DNA of 64,000 nt from contig OX328123.1 in NCBI GenBank assembly GCA_946811695.1, positions 41,137,764-41,201,763 on the forward strand, read 5' to 3'. This DNA comes from Gonocerus acuteangulatus. Its lineage: Eukaryota; Arthropoda; Insecta; Hemiptera; Coreidae. The position numbers were made by a program, and so were the translations under genes. How positions within the stretch are numbered: the first letter of the stretch is position 1; every line of letters starts with the position of its first letter. The notes beneath the pieces are model-generated. The model was given only the letters and a program-made list of their open reading frames with translations, ran no database searches and was not told where the DNA came from. Below are positions 9,939 to 19,965 of the stretch, in pieces.

Positions 9939-10526
9939 ATGACTATGGTACTATTATTTATAAACTCATATATTATAATAAAAAATGTCAAATATGTTCC
10001 TGGTACTGGGATAATACAATATAATAAAATTATATTGTTATCTAATAACTTCCTTTTTTATCAATTATTAGTAAATTCATCTATCTATGGTAATCTAAAA
10101 ACATCACTGCACTATTTAGGTGGTCAGATAATGCCTAAATTATTCATAGTGTTTTCAAAATTCTTATTCAAAATAGCCATGCAAGTCGTATTGGTTTTCT
10201 ATTTTGTATTAATATTTATTTCTGTCATATATGTTCCATACAATAACATCTCATATAATACAGGTCTCTCACAATGTGTTTATGTGTATGGTTACTTCTT
10301 CGAACAGATTCTGTCTCTTAAAATATATAATTTACTGAACAACTTAAGTATTTTCTATAATAAATTTTATACAAATCTCAACCATTCTTTACGCCGCCTT
10401 TATCATACTAATTGTTTAGCTATAGTAGTTTCCTACATCGGAACTGCCTTTTTTTCAGTTATGACATATTTTACTTGTATGTATTACTGGAATCGCAGGT
10501 TTAATACTTTTGTATTCTTATTATGA
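9939..10526 (+). CDS. Hydrophobic 195-residue ORF between LINE ORF1 and ORF2
   Basis: Open frame beginning 56 bp after the ORF1 stop and overlapping the ORF2 start as ATGA (10,523-10,526). At least two strong membrane segments are visible: around FKIAMQVVLVFYFVLIFI (residues ~75-100) and CLAIVVSYIGTAFFSVM (~158-185), with weaker hydrophobic stretches near the N-terminus. Such a long open frame is unlikely by chance in ~70% AT DNA. A membrane protein here is not part of the standard I/Jockey plan. It could be an additional gene, or a long spacer that stays open because of T-rich composition. Confidence 0.45.
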   Translation: MTMVLLFINSYIIIKNVKYVPGTGIIQYNKIILLSNNFLFYQLLVNSSIYGNLKTSLHYLGGQIMPKLFIVFSKFLFKIAMQVVLVFYFVLIFISVIYVPYNNISYNTGLSQCVYVYGYFFEQILSLKIYNLLNNLSIFYNKFYTNLNHSLRRLYHTNCLAIVVSYIGTAFFSVMTYFTCMYYWNRRFNTFVFLL

Positions 10527-13500
10527 GTATATTACAGTGGAACATTAATGGTCTTATCTCACATAAGCCTGACTTAATGTTATTACTAAACGATCTACAA
10601 TCCAATATTATCTGTGTCCAGGAAACTCACTTAAAGGACTGTAATGATTTTAACATTCCTGGCTATTCTATTTTCAGGCAAGATTATTTAGACGGTTTGA
10701 TTGCATGTGGAGGTGTGGCGATTATAGTTTCTAATGATATTCCCTGTAGCCCCCTCTCTCTTAATACTGATTTACAGGCAGTAGCTATACAAATCCATAG
10801 ACCTTTTAAGTTATCCATCTGTTGTCTTTACTTACCTCCAGGCAAACCTTTCAACGAAGCCCAGTTGCACCATCTTTACACTCAGCTACCTGAACCTGTA
10901 GCTATTTTAGGGGACTTTAATAGTCATAATATTTTATGGTATTCGAACACTACAGATTCCAGAGGTCGAGCAATTGAATCCTTCTTGAATACATCATTGC
11001 TTCTTCCCCTTAACAACGACTCTCCCACTTATCTATGCTCAGCTTCCGGTTCCCTGTCTCACATTGATTTGTCCTTAGTTAGCCCTTCGATTGCTCCTCG
11101 TTGTAATTGGCGTACTGCGGATGATCTTTACGGTTCGGACCACTTCCCGATAGTAATAAACATCATTCCAAGGCTACTCAATCCTCCTAACATTCAAAAA
11201 TGGAAAATAAATGAAGCAAACTGGGAAGAATATAGGAAATTAGCTACCTTCTCCAAAATTACATTAAACGAAACTAGCATTAATTCACTAAATTTCCAAA
11301 TATCAGATACAATTTTAATGGCAGCTGAAATATCAATTCCACAAACTAAGTCTGTACATTCAAGAGTTCTAGTGCCCTGGTGGAACGAGGAGTGCAAAAA
11401 TGCAATTAAAGAGAGGAAGAATAAGCTCCGCAAGTTTAAACGATATCCGAGTTCAGAAAATCTAAATAAGTATATTGAAGCTAGAAAGAATGCAAGATAC
11501 ACCATTAAAAAATCCAAAAGAGACTCATGGCGACATTTCCTTACTAAAATAAACTGCCACACCCCTCCTTCAGATGTTTGGAAACAAGTTAGGAAAATAA
11601 TAGGCCACAATAATAAAAACTTCATGCTTAATAAACACAAACAAACAAATTCAGGATGGTGTGGTTAAAACAAATTCAGGATTAATTACAGAACCCTCAG
11701 AAATTGTAAACTTTCTTGGAACACACTTCGAGGCAGTCTCGTCCGATGGCACATACTTAGACTACTTTTTAGAAATGAAAATAATTACGGAGGCAGAGCC
11801 AATAGCAGTACACGTAGACCCCCTTGATCCTCTTAACCATCCTTTTACAATGGCAGAGTTTACTCAAGCACTCAAATCACGAAGAGATACCGCACCTGGT
11901 CCAGATAATATCAGTATAGCTATGATCAAAAATCTAACATTAGGAAACAAAGAATTCATTCTCCGTTATTTCAACAAAATATTTAGAAAGATGGAGATTC
12001 CTGAAATATGGGGCCAATCCATCTCAATACCTTTACTAAAGAAAAATAAGCCAGTTGACCAAGTATCCAGCTACAGACTAATTTCCCTAACATGTTCCAT
12101 GTGTAAGTTATTTGAGAAAATAATTGTTAACAGGCTTCAATGGTTTTTTGAACGTTTTAACCACCATGCTGAATGGCAAAGTGGATTCAGAAGAGGTCGA
12201 AGCACGCAAGACAATCTAATAAAACTAGAGAGTGATATTAGGGAAGCAATAAATAAAAAGGAAAAGGTTTTAGCAGTATTTATAGACATTAAAAATGCCT
12301 TTGATTGTGTGTGGAGGAGACATATCATTAACAGTCTTTTAGAGAAAGGAATCAATGGATTTATCTTAGGATTTATTATTAGTTTCCTTAAAAAACGAAC
12401 ATTCAAAATCCGAAACGGCTTCACCACTTCCAATGAATTTATACAAAAAAATGGAGTCCCCCAGGGAAGTGTTATTAGTCCTTTTCTATTTACATTGACA
12501 ATAAATAAAGTTCTCGAACAATTAGTCTTCCCCACAAGGGCCATGTTATTTGCCGATGACCTAGTGATATATTGTGCCGATAAGAATCCTGGTAGGCTAC
12601 AGAATCACATCCAATATTCATTGGATTCAATAGGAAATTGGTTTAATAATCATGGTTTCACAGTATCCTTAAACAAAACCACTGCCATTCTTTTCAGTTC
12701 TCGAAAGGTTGAAAATCCACCAGCATTGTACATAAACAATGAGCGAATAATTTATGCAAACCATACATTATACTTGGGTCTAATATTTGATAGTCATCTG
12801 AGCTGGGTCCACCACATAAAAGAACTAAAAGCCAAGTGTCTTCGTGCCATGAACATACTCAAAGTCCTAGCAAATACCTCATGGGGAGCAGATAGAACAA
12901 GCATGCTCATGCTCTATCGTAGCCTCATTAGATCAAAGCTGGATTATGGATGTACGGCCTATGGGTCTGCATCTCAGAAAACTCTTGCAATGTTAGACTC
13001 CGTACATTATCTTGGACTAAGAATCGCTACTGGAGCCTTTCGATCAAGTCCTGTGGTGAGTATATGCGCCGAGTCCGGGGAGCCTCCACTTCAATTTAGA
13101 AGAAAACAACTAACACTTAGTTATTACATTTCTCTTTTTGCTTCTTATTCCCATCCACTTCAAATTGTTTTGGACAACTTTCTTCCACAAAATCATAACA
13201 ACTGTAGGAAATCATTCTATCATAGAGCTACAGAACTTTCTAACGATCACAGCATAGACAAGAATCTAATTCTTAAAGAGACTAATTACACCAAACCTCC
13301 CTGGACACTGCCCGTTCCTTTCATAAACATAAAACTGACTAAATATTTAAAAAAAGACACCAGCCCGCTCATATTTATCTCAGAATTTAACAAAATTACG
13401 GAAGGAATTCCACTAGCTAGTCAGGTTTATACTGATGGCTCAAAAACCGAAGATGGTGTAGGAGCAGCTGTAGTTTGCGATTCAAGAATTAATAAATTTT

Positions 13501-14222
13501 CATTAAACCATGAATGCTCCATCTATACTGCTGAGTTGCTCGCCATTCTCAAATCACTAAATATCATTATTCCAAACGGTACAAAACTGTATGTATTTTC
13601 TGACTCTCTTTCAACATTATTGTCAATACCTAAGCTGGCTTCCACACATCCATTCATAGTTGAACTTCGAACTACCCTAGATAATTTGCAGAAAAATAAT
13701 ACACAAGTTATATTCACATGGATACCAAGTCATTGCGGTATAACAGGGAACGAAATAGCAGACGTTCATGCAAAATTGGCTATTAAAGAAGGTTCGACCA
13801 TAAATCATGTACCTAGGAAGGATTTAATTTGCTCGATGAAGAAGAAAGTTCGCTCTACCTGGGATAGGGAATGGCGGCAAATTAGAGAAAACAAGCTAAG
13901 AGAAATCAAAGCATCTACAGCTACCTGGGACACTTCAATACGTGCGGCTAGAAGGAAAGAGGTAGTTCTTACACGCCTCAGAATCGGACACACGAGGCTT
14001 ACACACTCATACTTAATGACAAAAGATCCACCAACTTTGTGCATCACCTGTGGAACAGTATTAAGTGTTAAGCATATAATGACAGAGTGTAGAAATTATG
14101 AACTTGAAAGAAGAACTCACGATATTTCAGGAACATTAGATGAAACATTGGGTGATACCAAAACTGCAATAACCAAATTAATCAATTTTATGAAGGAAAC
14201 CGGACTATTTAATAAAATATAA
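10523..14222 (+). pseudogene. LINE ORF2, endonuclease, reverse transcriptase and RNase H, one frameshift
   Basis: The catalytic protein of the LINE, about 1,230 residues. EN: LQWNINGLISH, CVQETHLKD, LGDFNSHN and GSDHFPIVI. RT (from ~11,850): RRDTAPGPDNIS, IKNAFDCVW, GVPQGSVISPFLF and the catalytic FADDLVIY. RNase H (~13,420-13,790): YTDGSKTEDGVGAA, YTAELLAIL, FSDSLSTL and SHCGITGNEIAD. The C-terminus has CITCGTVLSVKHIMTEC. The first frame (10,523-11,668) and the second (from 11,661) differ by one shift near 11,655, beside a direct repeat of ACAAATTCAGGAT. All catalytic residues look intact. Confidence 0.9.
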
Positions 14223-14533
14223 CAAATTTAATTATTAATGTAGGAGGCTCTAGATCCTCTCCGGACTTGTCCACAACATATGTAATTGTAACAAAGTATA
14301 CGAGTAGCCTTGTGAAGCTGGGGTTGCCTCGCCTCACGTGAGAGTGGTAATCTTAGTCAATATAAAATACTAATTATTATTTTTTCTAAATTCTCTTAAT
14401 CCATAATAAACGCATATTTCAATAAACTCAATTCATACTATTAAAATAAAATCCAACCATAAAGTTTTTTTTTTTTTTTTTTTTTTTTCTTTCTCCTTTA
14501 ACAGTGACCATGACCCATGTGGTTGATTTCACA

Positions 14534-14564
<31 letters not shown>

Positions 14565-14567
<3 letters not shown>

Positions 14568-15113
14568 TAAGAGATGGTGGGGAGATGCGTTGACTCCATA
14601 CGTCTGTCTTCTCACTTCTTCCCTCTCAAAGTCCACTGCTTCGGGATGTTTTCTAACCCATGAGGCAAGTCGATGGGCTTGATTAAAAGAGCATACGTAG
14701 CTTGTGTTTAAATGAAAATAACAAATTAATTTGTCGTCTTCCAAATTTTTAAGATTAGGACAGCCAAAATCGTGTAAATCATACACAGCCACAGAGAGCA
14801 ACTCTTCCAGGAATTTACATTTTTCCAATCCTTTACCCCATAAAATGTCATACGAATCAGTGACTGACTTGAGACATGCAATTAAATCGGAGTAGTCTCT
14901 CTCGCCTTAAAACCAATCTATTCCGTGTAAGGATTTTTTCACCCACAAATTCGTCTTGGACTGTCTTACAGCGTCTTCGACGTCTTGAGGAGGCTTGAAA
15001 AACCAATGCCACGCTGTTCCATAACTCGTATCGACTATTGTCAACTCCTTAACTATTAAAGCATTCGAATTTAAACGGAAACCTTGAAAATCTATTACTG
15101 CTGACCTGGTCAT
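14565..15113 (-). pseudogene. N-terminal part of a nuclease-like protein of the Polinton, cut by a LINE
   Basis: Minus-strand frame starting at 15,113 with SAVIDFQGFRLNSNALIVKE, a strand-turn-strand pattern like the first motif of DEDD/RNase H-fold exonucleases, but with Gln where the catalytic Glu would be. A Trp/Pro-rich stretch (AWHWFFKPPQ) follows. A single in-frame TAA at about 14,907-14,909 breaks it. Further on, FLEELLSVAVYDLHDFGCP and HRLASWVRKHPEAVDFE lead into the LINE junction. The continuation with a BIR-type zinc site is at 7,656-8,076. It lies just downstream of the capsid genes. Function unknown; nuclease ancestry is an inference. Confidence 0.6.
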
Positions 15114-15194
15114 ACTTGATACAACGTCTCCTGTATGTACACAAATGAGCTCTGAGAGGTAAAATGCAACGTCTTATATATAGTTGGGATGTAT

Positions 15195-16246
15195 TCAGTA
15201 CAATTTTCTTACTAAACCGGTTCCCATTTCATATTCGACAATTCTATCGTGAAGGGTGAGACAATACGCTTTGGTATTTGCTGGAAAGTTTGCGCCTGAA
15301 TCTATTTGAAGACAGATGTCTATCGTACTACTTTTAATTGCTTCAGACTGCTTGGAACAATCTATGACTGCGATAGGAGCAATCTTCTCGAAACTAGATC
15401 TCGAAAGGAGAGGCTGAGAATGCCTGTCACCGAAATAACTTGTTTGAAATTCATTATACATTTCATAGAGCAGGGCAATTTTTTCCTGTTCAAAATCCAA
15501 GTTCAAATCGTCATAGGGGTATTGTTCGCTGTTTAGGTAAAGCTTTACATTTTTTAGGTTGCAGCTATCCAAATGGCTACTATCCTTTAAAGGGTTTTTG
15601 TTACGATCTGTTTGAAATGCTATAATTACGTATCGAGGCTTTTCTAAATTTGTAGATGTTTTAACGGCCCACGTTTCTTGTTGTGCATTAGACGGTAATG
15701 TGGGATATTCATAAAGGTCCCAGCTTCCAAACGGGATCGCTACCTTTCGGTTCTTGTCTAACATTTTGAGCAGGCTCAAACGGTTCTCGTCCGAAACACG
15801 AACGTGAGGCATTCTCCAAATAAGTTTGTCTAATTTTATTTCTACATTAGCGTCTTCCCCCTTTACGGAATTAAAGTCGGAGCTTGATCTTATCAAAACT
15901 AGTTCTTGCTTCAAATTAACTATGATTTGTCTATAATCTTCACAAAAGCCTAATAAAATGTTCAACGGTAAGCACACGCTAAACACTCCGTTTTTATCGA
16001 TTTCAAGAGATTTTCCCTCACCTGGGATGACCCATCCCGCATTTTCGAGCCCGTTAACTCTGCTCGGACTAAAAGACAAGAAACCTTTCAGTGTAGAGGT
16101 TATCCCGGGGTTTCTAACCCTATCTATTTCTATTTCATTCAGTTCGTATCTGAGTTCATCAAACAAAAAAGAAAATGCATTGTTCGTTAATTTTGCAGTT
16201 AACGGTTTGGGGCGGCGCTAATGGCCAAGAATTATGTTGATGCGCC

Positions 16247-16311
<65 letters not shown>

Positions 16312-16528
16312 GGTTTGGTCTGGTCTTTATTCACTAGCTTTCCCTCGAGGTAGATAAAGGAACGTGATGGGAGTGTATAAATATCTTGTTGTTGTATTGG
16401 AATACGGATTTCATCGGAATGATTGAATGTACCATATTTCCCGCATAAGGCTGGTGCGAATGGAACTGGAACTGAGCGAGAGAATTGTCGAAGGAAATGT
16501 CCGAAGATATAGCTAATATGTTATCCAT
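15195..16528 (-). pseudogene. Major capsid-type protein of the Polinton, interrupted
   Basis: I recognise the type from the many insect genomic homologues of this protein: LSFSPSRVNGLENAGW, LPLNILLGFCEDYRQI, WRMPHVRVSDENRL, LDSCNLKNVKLYLNSEQYP and AYCLTLHDRIVEYE. It is the conserved large structural protein of these elements, taken here as the double jelly-roll capsid protein (inference). The N-terminal piece starts at 16,528 (MDNILAISSDISFDNSLAQF) and shifts frame near 16,440. A poly-A insertion at 16,211-16,310 then splits the gene. The main frame is open from 16,166 to 15,195. The product would be about 420 residues. Confidence 0.65.
16203..16318. mobile_element. Tiny retrotransposed insertion: ~38 bp plus A61, with 8-bp TSD
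   Basis: CGGTTTGG at 16,203-16,210 is repeated at 16,311-16,318. Between them lie about 38 bp (from GGCGGCGCTAATGG to GATGCGCCGT) and 61 uninterrupted A residues (16,249-16,309). This is the signature of a severely 5'-truncated LINE or SINE insertion by target-primed reverse transcription. It sits inside the capsid gene, and removing one TSD and the insert restores the local frame. Confidence 0.85.
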
Positions 16529-16544
16529 ACTTTAGTTTAAAACC

Positions 16545-16851
16545 ACTCTGTTTTAAAAACTTTGCGTTTGAAGCTGTTAACTGCTTAAACGTCTTAACTG
16601 AGCTATTTGCTCTCTGAGAAAAGAGAGAGGCTCATAGCTAGAGCCTCAATGTCGTAGGCTCCTACCGGTATTTGAATGGCTATTGTATCGAAATAAAACA
16701 TATCATTTTTACCTTTTTCTACGTTCGGAATAGTGTTAAACGAGTCCAAAGAGAGTAGTCCGACGCTGTAAGAATCGTCTAGCTCTAAGGGAGGCATGAA
16801 ATTCGCTTCTAGCACGCTCGATGCGCCTGTAAGTGTTACAGCGAAGCTCAT
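16545..16851 (-). pseudogene. Capsid-associated protein of the Polinton, frameshifted
   Basis: Starts at 16,851 with MSFAVTLTGASSVLEANFMP, then LELDDSYSVGLLSLDSFNTI and IQIPVGAYDIE. I recognise this N-terminal beta-rich segment from small genes next to the capsid gene in related elements. The frame ends at 16,603, and an Arg/Leu/Gln helical stretch continues in another frame to about 16,545, so a frameshift is likely. A minor capsid or vertex role is inferred from position. Confidence 0.5.
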
Positions 16852-16873
16852 GATGCTAATAAGCTAATCGTCT

Positions 16874-17233
16874 TCAGGAGTTGTCTATTAAATACTGTAA
16901 ACACAAATGACCACAATAGGGGGTATTCCACCCCTGAAAACGTTCACCATTGTAAAATATAGAACTGTTCTTTTTTAGATAAGTCACCAGTTGAGGTGGC
17001 GGTCTCAAATTACCAAACGAATCGAAATATTTAACGATTTTACCACGTTTTACGAAGCAGACCCAGTGGGAACCTTTTTTTGAGTTTGGCTCTAAATTGA
17101 CGATAGCAGATTCTCTTAATTTAGGATATTCTGGGAGAGTATCTATCATAAATACACCTCTGAAATGTGGAATGTTAAATATTTTGCGAGCGTAATAATT
17201 TAATTCGACATCACTCAGTGCTCTTTTTGGTAG
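16874..17233 (-). CDS. Adenain-like cysteine protease (C5/ULP1 fold)
   Basis: The maturation protease of the element. Catalytic His lies in GSHWVCFVKRG, the acidic partner in KYFDSFGNLRPP, and catalytic Cys in NTPYCGHLCLQYL; the upstream NIPHFRGVF and ESAIVNLEP-type segments are typical. The homologous part begins immediately after the stop of the preceding peptide gene, in the same frame, and has no Met before 17,149. A start at 17,149 would remove about 28 conserved residues. So the protein was probably made as the C-terminal part of a fusion or by stop-codon readthrough. It ends at 16,874 with LIDNS. Confidence 0.8.
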   Translation of the reverse strand, partial: LPKRALSDVELNYYARKIFNIPHFRGVFMIDTLPEYPKLRESAIVNLEPNSKKGSHWVCFVKRGKIVKYFDSFGNLRPPPQLVTYLKKNSSIFYNGERFQGWNTPYCGHLCLQYLIDNS

Positions 17234-17510
17234 TCAAATACGACGACTACTGCGCCTGTAGATACGCTTTTGTGGCCTCTCTATAAATAGTCCAAATCCA
17301 CTCCGTCTATATGGCTTTAAAAAAAGACCTTTACCAATTTTTTGAGTTTCCATTGCCAAATTATGTCTTTTCTGCTCTTCCAATTTTTGCTTTGCCTCTT
17401 TGGCTTCGTTGACAGCGTTTGCTATGCTTGCCGCTCCTCCAGCCAATGATCCTATAGCGGATAATCCTGCCATTACTGGTATTAGAAAAGGTAAAAAACC
17501 TCCAGACTTC
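17234..17510 (-). CDS. Minor capsid/core-like basic peptide, N-terminus lost
   Basis: Minus-strand frame with a hydrophobic, Gly-rich start (FLPFLIPVMAGLSAIGSLAG), then a Lys/Glu coiled-coil segment (AKEAKQKLEEQKRHNLAME), then GxGLFL repeats and a strongly basic end (IYRRSSRRI). This layout resembles adenovirus-type core or membrane-lytic precursor peptides. The Met at 17,473 is internal; the frame is open up to a TAG near 17,513, exactly where the inverted duplication begins, so the true N-terminus was probably lost. The stop is TGA followed by CTA, and the protease frame continues directly. Confidence 0.6.
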
Positions 17511-18496
17511 TAGATGTCTATATCGTGGATACATAAGGGGGAGAAAGAGTAATCAGTCCTCATTAATATGTCGCATTCGATACGTAGTGAAATTGTAAAG
17601 ACAAGTGATGCTTTACGTAACAAATTTCAAACGTTTAAAAGAGGAATGTAGGATATTCAAGAGGAAAGGCAAAGTCTTTTTGCTCCGGTGCTAGAACCTT
17701 TGGTAGATATACAACAACAGTTTCGACAACAGCAGCTGCAGCCCCGACCTCGGGGATTCAAAAAAGAAAAGGAGGAAGGAGACTGGGGAGAAACGAACGA
17801 GACCCGATCTATGTGGTGGGATAATGAGTCTGCTTTAAGAATTGTACGAAACAGAAACCCCGCTTGCAGTAAAGGTTCGTGAATATGTTAAAACTCCACA
17901 AGGCGAAGATGAACTAGAGCAGAATTTAAAATAGCGGTCCGGCGGATTTTAAATTCTGCTCTAGTTCGTACAATTCTTCTTCTTCTGGAGCGATAGTAGA
18001 GCGTGCATAAATTGTGGAGGATTGGGGAGAGGGAGAAAAGGTTGGTGCTACTTCGACGTTTTCTGATTTGATTTGGGGGGTTTTGGAAGGGCTTTTAAAA
18101 ATATTTGATATTTTTGATTTTCTTTTTGTAACAGGTGTTTCGAGAAAGATTTTTCCAGTCGGACTTAAAGCAGACTCATTATCCCACCACATAGATCGGG
18201 TCTCGTTCGTTTCTCCCCAGTCTCCTTCCTCCTTTTCTTTTTTGAATCCCCGAGGTCGGGGCTGCAGCTGCTGTTGTTGTCGAAACTGTTGTTGTATATC
18301 TACCAAAGGTTCTAGCACCGGAGCAAAAAGACTTAGCCTTTCCTTTTGAATATCCTGCATTCCTCTTTTAAACGTTTGAAATTTGTTACGTAAAGCATCA
18401 CTTGTCTTTACAATTTCACTACGTATCGAATGCGACATATTAATGAGGACTGATTACTCTTTCTCCCCCTTATATATCCACGATATAGACATCTAG
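17511..18496. repeat. Inverted duplication with ~330-bp arms
   Basis: Arms 17,511-17,839 and 18,164-18,496 are near-identical inverted copies. The right arm is in its original context (end of the ATPase gene plus the start of the next gene, both minus). The left arm repeats it in + orientation and ends against the truncated minor capsid gene. Between the arms lies a further palindromic joint at about 17,911-17,967, where GAACTAGAGCAGAATTTAAA turns back on itself. Confidence 0.9.
17926..18438 (-). CDS. N-terminal half of a DUF8207-type Polinton protein
   Basis: A 170-residue frame starting MSHSIRSEIVKTSDAL, 31 bp after the ATPase stop on the same strand. It has a helical N-terminus, a Gln-rich stretch, a Trp/Asn motif (SMWWDNESA) and a Lys/Ser/Pro-rich disordered segment. 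It ends ELEQNLKSAGPLF at the palindromic joint. The same ELEQNLKSAGPL peptide is continued by the globular domain in the + strand gene at 20,476-21,237, so a rearrangement has separated the two halves. A broken + strand copy of the N-terminal half (TAG at 17,648) lies in the left arm. Confidence 0.55.
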   Translation of the reverse strand: MSHSIRSEIVKTSDALRNKFQTFKRGMQDIQKERLSLFAPVLEPLVDIQQQFRQQQQLQPRPRGFKKEKEEGDWGETNETRSMWWDNESALSPTGKIFLETPVTKRKSKISNIFKSPSKTPQIKSENVEVAPTFSPSPQSSTIYARSTIAPEEEELYELEQNLKSAGPLF

Positions 18497-18735
18497 ACCC
18501 TTACGGAAACGCCCGTCATTTAAACTAGTACCCTTGTCGATAACAAGATAGTCAAAAGGCTCTTTCCAACACAACCCACTAATATCTTTAAATTTCGAGA
18601 AACTGACGTCTGGACTGCTAATATGTTCATCATAAATGTGTTTAATATTCAATTCATCTTGTTTAAAGACGATAAGAAAATTCAAATTACATCTAATGAG
18701 ATGTCTCGGAATGCAAACATAGCTCTGCGTTAAAT
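18470..18735 (-). pseudogene. Packaging ATPase, C-terminal part
   Basis: The part of the FtsK/HerA-type ATPase gene lying beyond a HINE insertion. It encodes VFKQDELNIKHIYDEHI and CWKEPFDYLVIDKG and ends KGLDVYIVDI at 18,470. It continues directly from the Cys/Phe codons at 19,966 once the 1.23-kb insertion is ignored. The C-terminal region is the conserved beta-hairpin/insert of Polinton ATPases. Confidence 0.75.
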
Positions 18736-19791
18736 AAAAAGTCCGTCACGCAGGAGCTGCATAACTAAGCACTTTCCTCAGAATTTGGGTAGTGTAGATT
18801 GCTTTCCAGAACAATTTGCTTAAAATATCCTACATAAATAAAATAAAAACATGAATAGTTCTCTTTTAAATTTGTAATGAGTAACTGATCAATTAATAAT
18901 TTGCTTCCAGAGTTATGTTTACACATGGTACCTATTACACTACGTAATAAATACAAAAAACCTCATATTATCGTATTTTGATCTAACGCAGGAACAGGAT
19001 ACAGTCACTCTAGTGGTAGAAAGCGCTCCTTGCGGCGGCTTTGTGAACCTACGTCTGACGGGCTTTTCTATTGAAATATATTACAAATTAAACCCCCGCT
19101 TTCCGATTGACCGATTCAGCTCATTTTTACAACACTTCTTTCTCATGAGTTACCCACGACGTATACCGCGTTTCGTTACAATACAGCAGAAATTACGACC
19201 GGTATGAGTATATTAAGAATTTGGGTCAAGAGTAAACCCCCCCTTCTAATGAACCGATTTAGTTTATTTTTACAACACATATTTACCTGTAGATTACCAC
19301 AACGAATACCGAGTTTCGTCGAAATATACCAAAAATCACGGCAGGTAGTGGCGAATTGGTATTGTGGGTCCGGAGTAAACCCCCCCCCCCTCCTAATGAA
19401 CCGATTTAGTTTATTTTTACAACAGTTATTTACCTGTGGATCACCACTACGAATACCGAGTTTCATCGAAATATACCAAAAATCACGGCTGGTAGTGGCG
19501 AATTGGTATTGTGGGTCCGGAGTAAACCCCCCCTTCTAATGAACCGATTTAGTTCATTTTTATATCTCACTTTTCTCTCTATATTACCACTACGAATACC
19601 AAGTTTCGTTGAAATATAACAAATATTACGGCTGACATAGTCAAATTAGTGTTTTGGGTTCGGGGTAAACCCCCCCTTCCGGTGGACCGACTTTGGTAAT
19701 TAACGAACTCGTTCAATCGTTTGCTAATTGAATGCTATATACCAAGTTTCGTGACGAAAAAACAAAAACTCTGGCCGCTATCGTGTTAACA

Positions 19792-19842
<51 letters not shown>

Positions 19843-19965
19843 TTTAACGGGGGTAATTTTCGGTGTCTACTAGGTAGGATCGATAAAGATTTGAAGAAAT
19901 TTTTCAAAAATTCCGTCATGAGTTCAACCTCAATAGCTACTTTCCTTCGGAGGAAAGTGCTAAAA
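18736..19965 (+). repeat. HINE-like family A, complete copy, inserted in the ATPase gene
   Basis: Runs from AAAAAGTCCGTCACGCAGG to GGAAAGTGCTAAAA. The subterminal TAAGCACTTTCCTC near the 5' end is the inverted complement of GAGGAAAGTGCTAA at the 3' end, but about 29 nt further in, so the termini are asymmetric. Internal ~145-bp direct repeats carry CCCCC tracts, followed by a (TA)n tract (19,796-19,838) and the 3' hairpin. No protein is encoded. The insertion interrupts codons that are contiguous in homologues. Confidence 0.8.

Larger units (their letters stand above)
8077..14564 (+). mobile_element. Full-length I-like LINE inserted in the Polinton
   Basis: A 6.5-kb non-LTR retrotransposon with 5' UTR (8,077-8,619), Gag-like ORF1, an extra hydrophobic ORF, and ORF2 with endonuclease, reverse transcriptase and RNase H. 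It ends in a T-rich tract, the 3' block GGTGACCATGACCCAT and a ~31-nt poly-A tail. It is flanked by GGCTAAGAGA at 8,067-8,076 and 14,565-14,574. RNase H in ORF2 places it in the I group. Only one frameshift (about 11,655) breaks ORF2, so the insertion is fairly young. Confidence 0.9.

Noticed and set aside
11194..11640. Minus-strand frames within LINE and Polinton genes (also 12,137-12,544, 13,805-14,047, 33,032-33,313)
   Set aside because: Shadows of well-supported genes on the opposite strand, with no motifs of their own.
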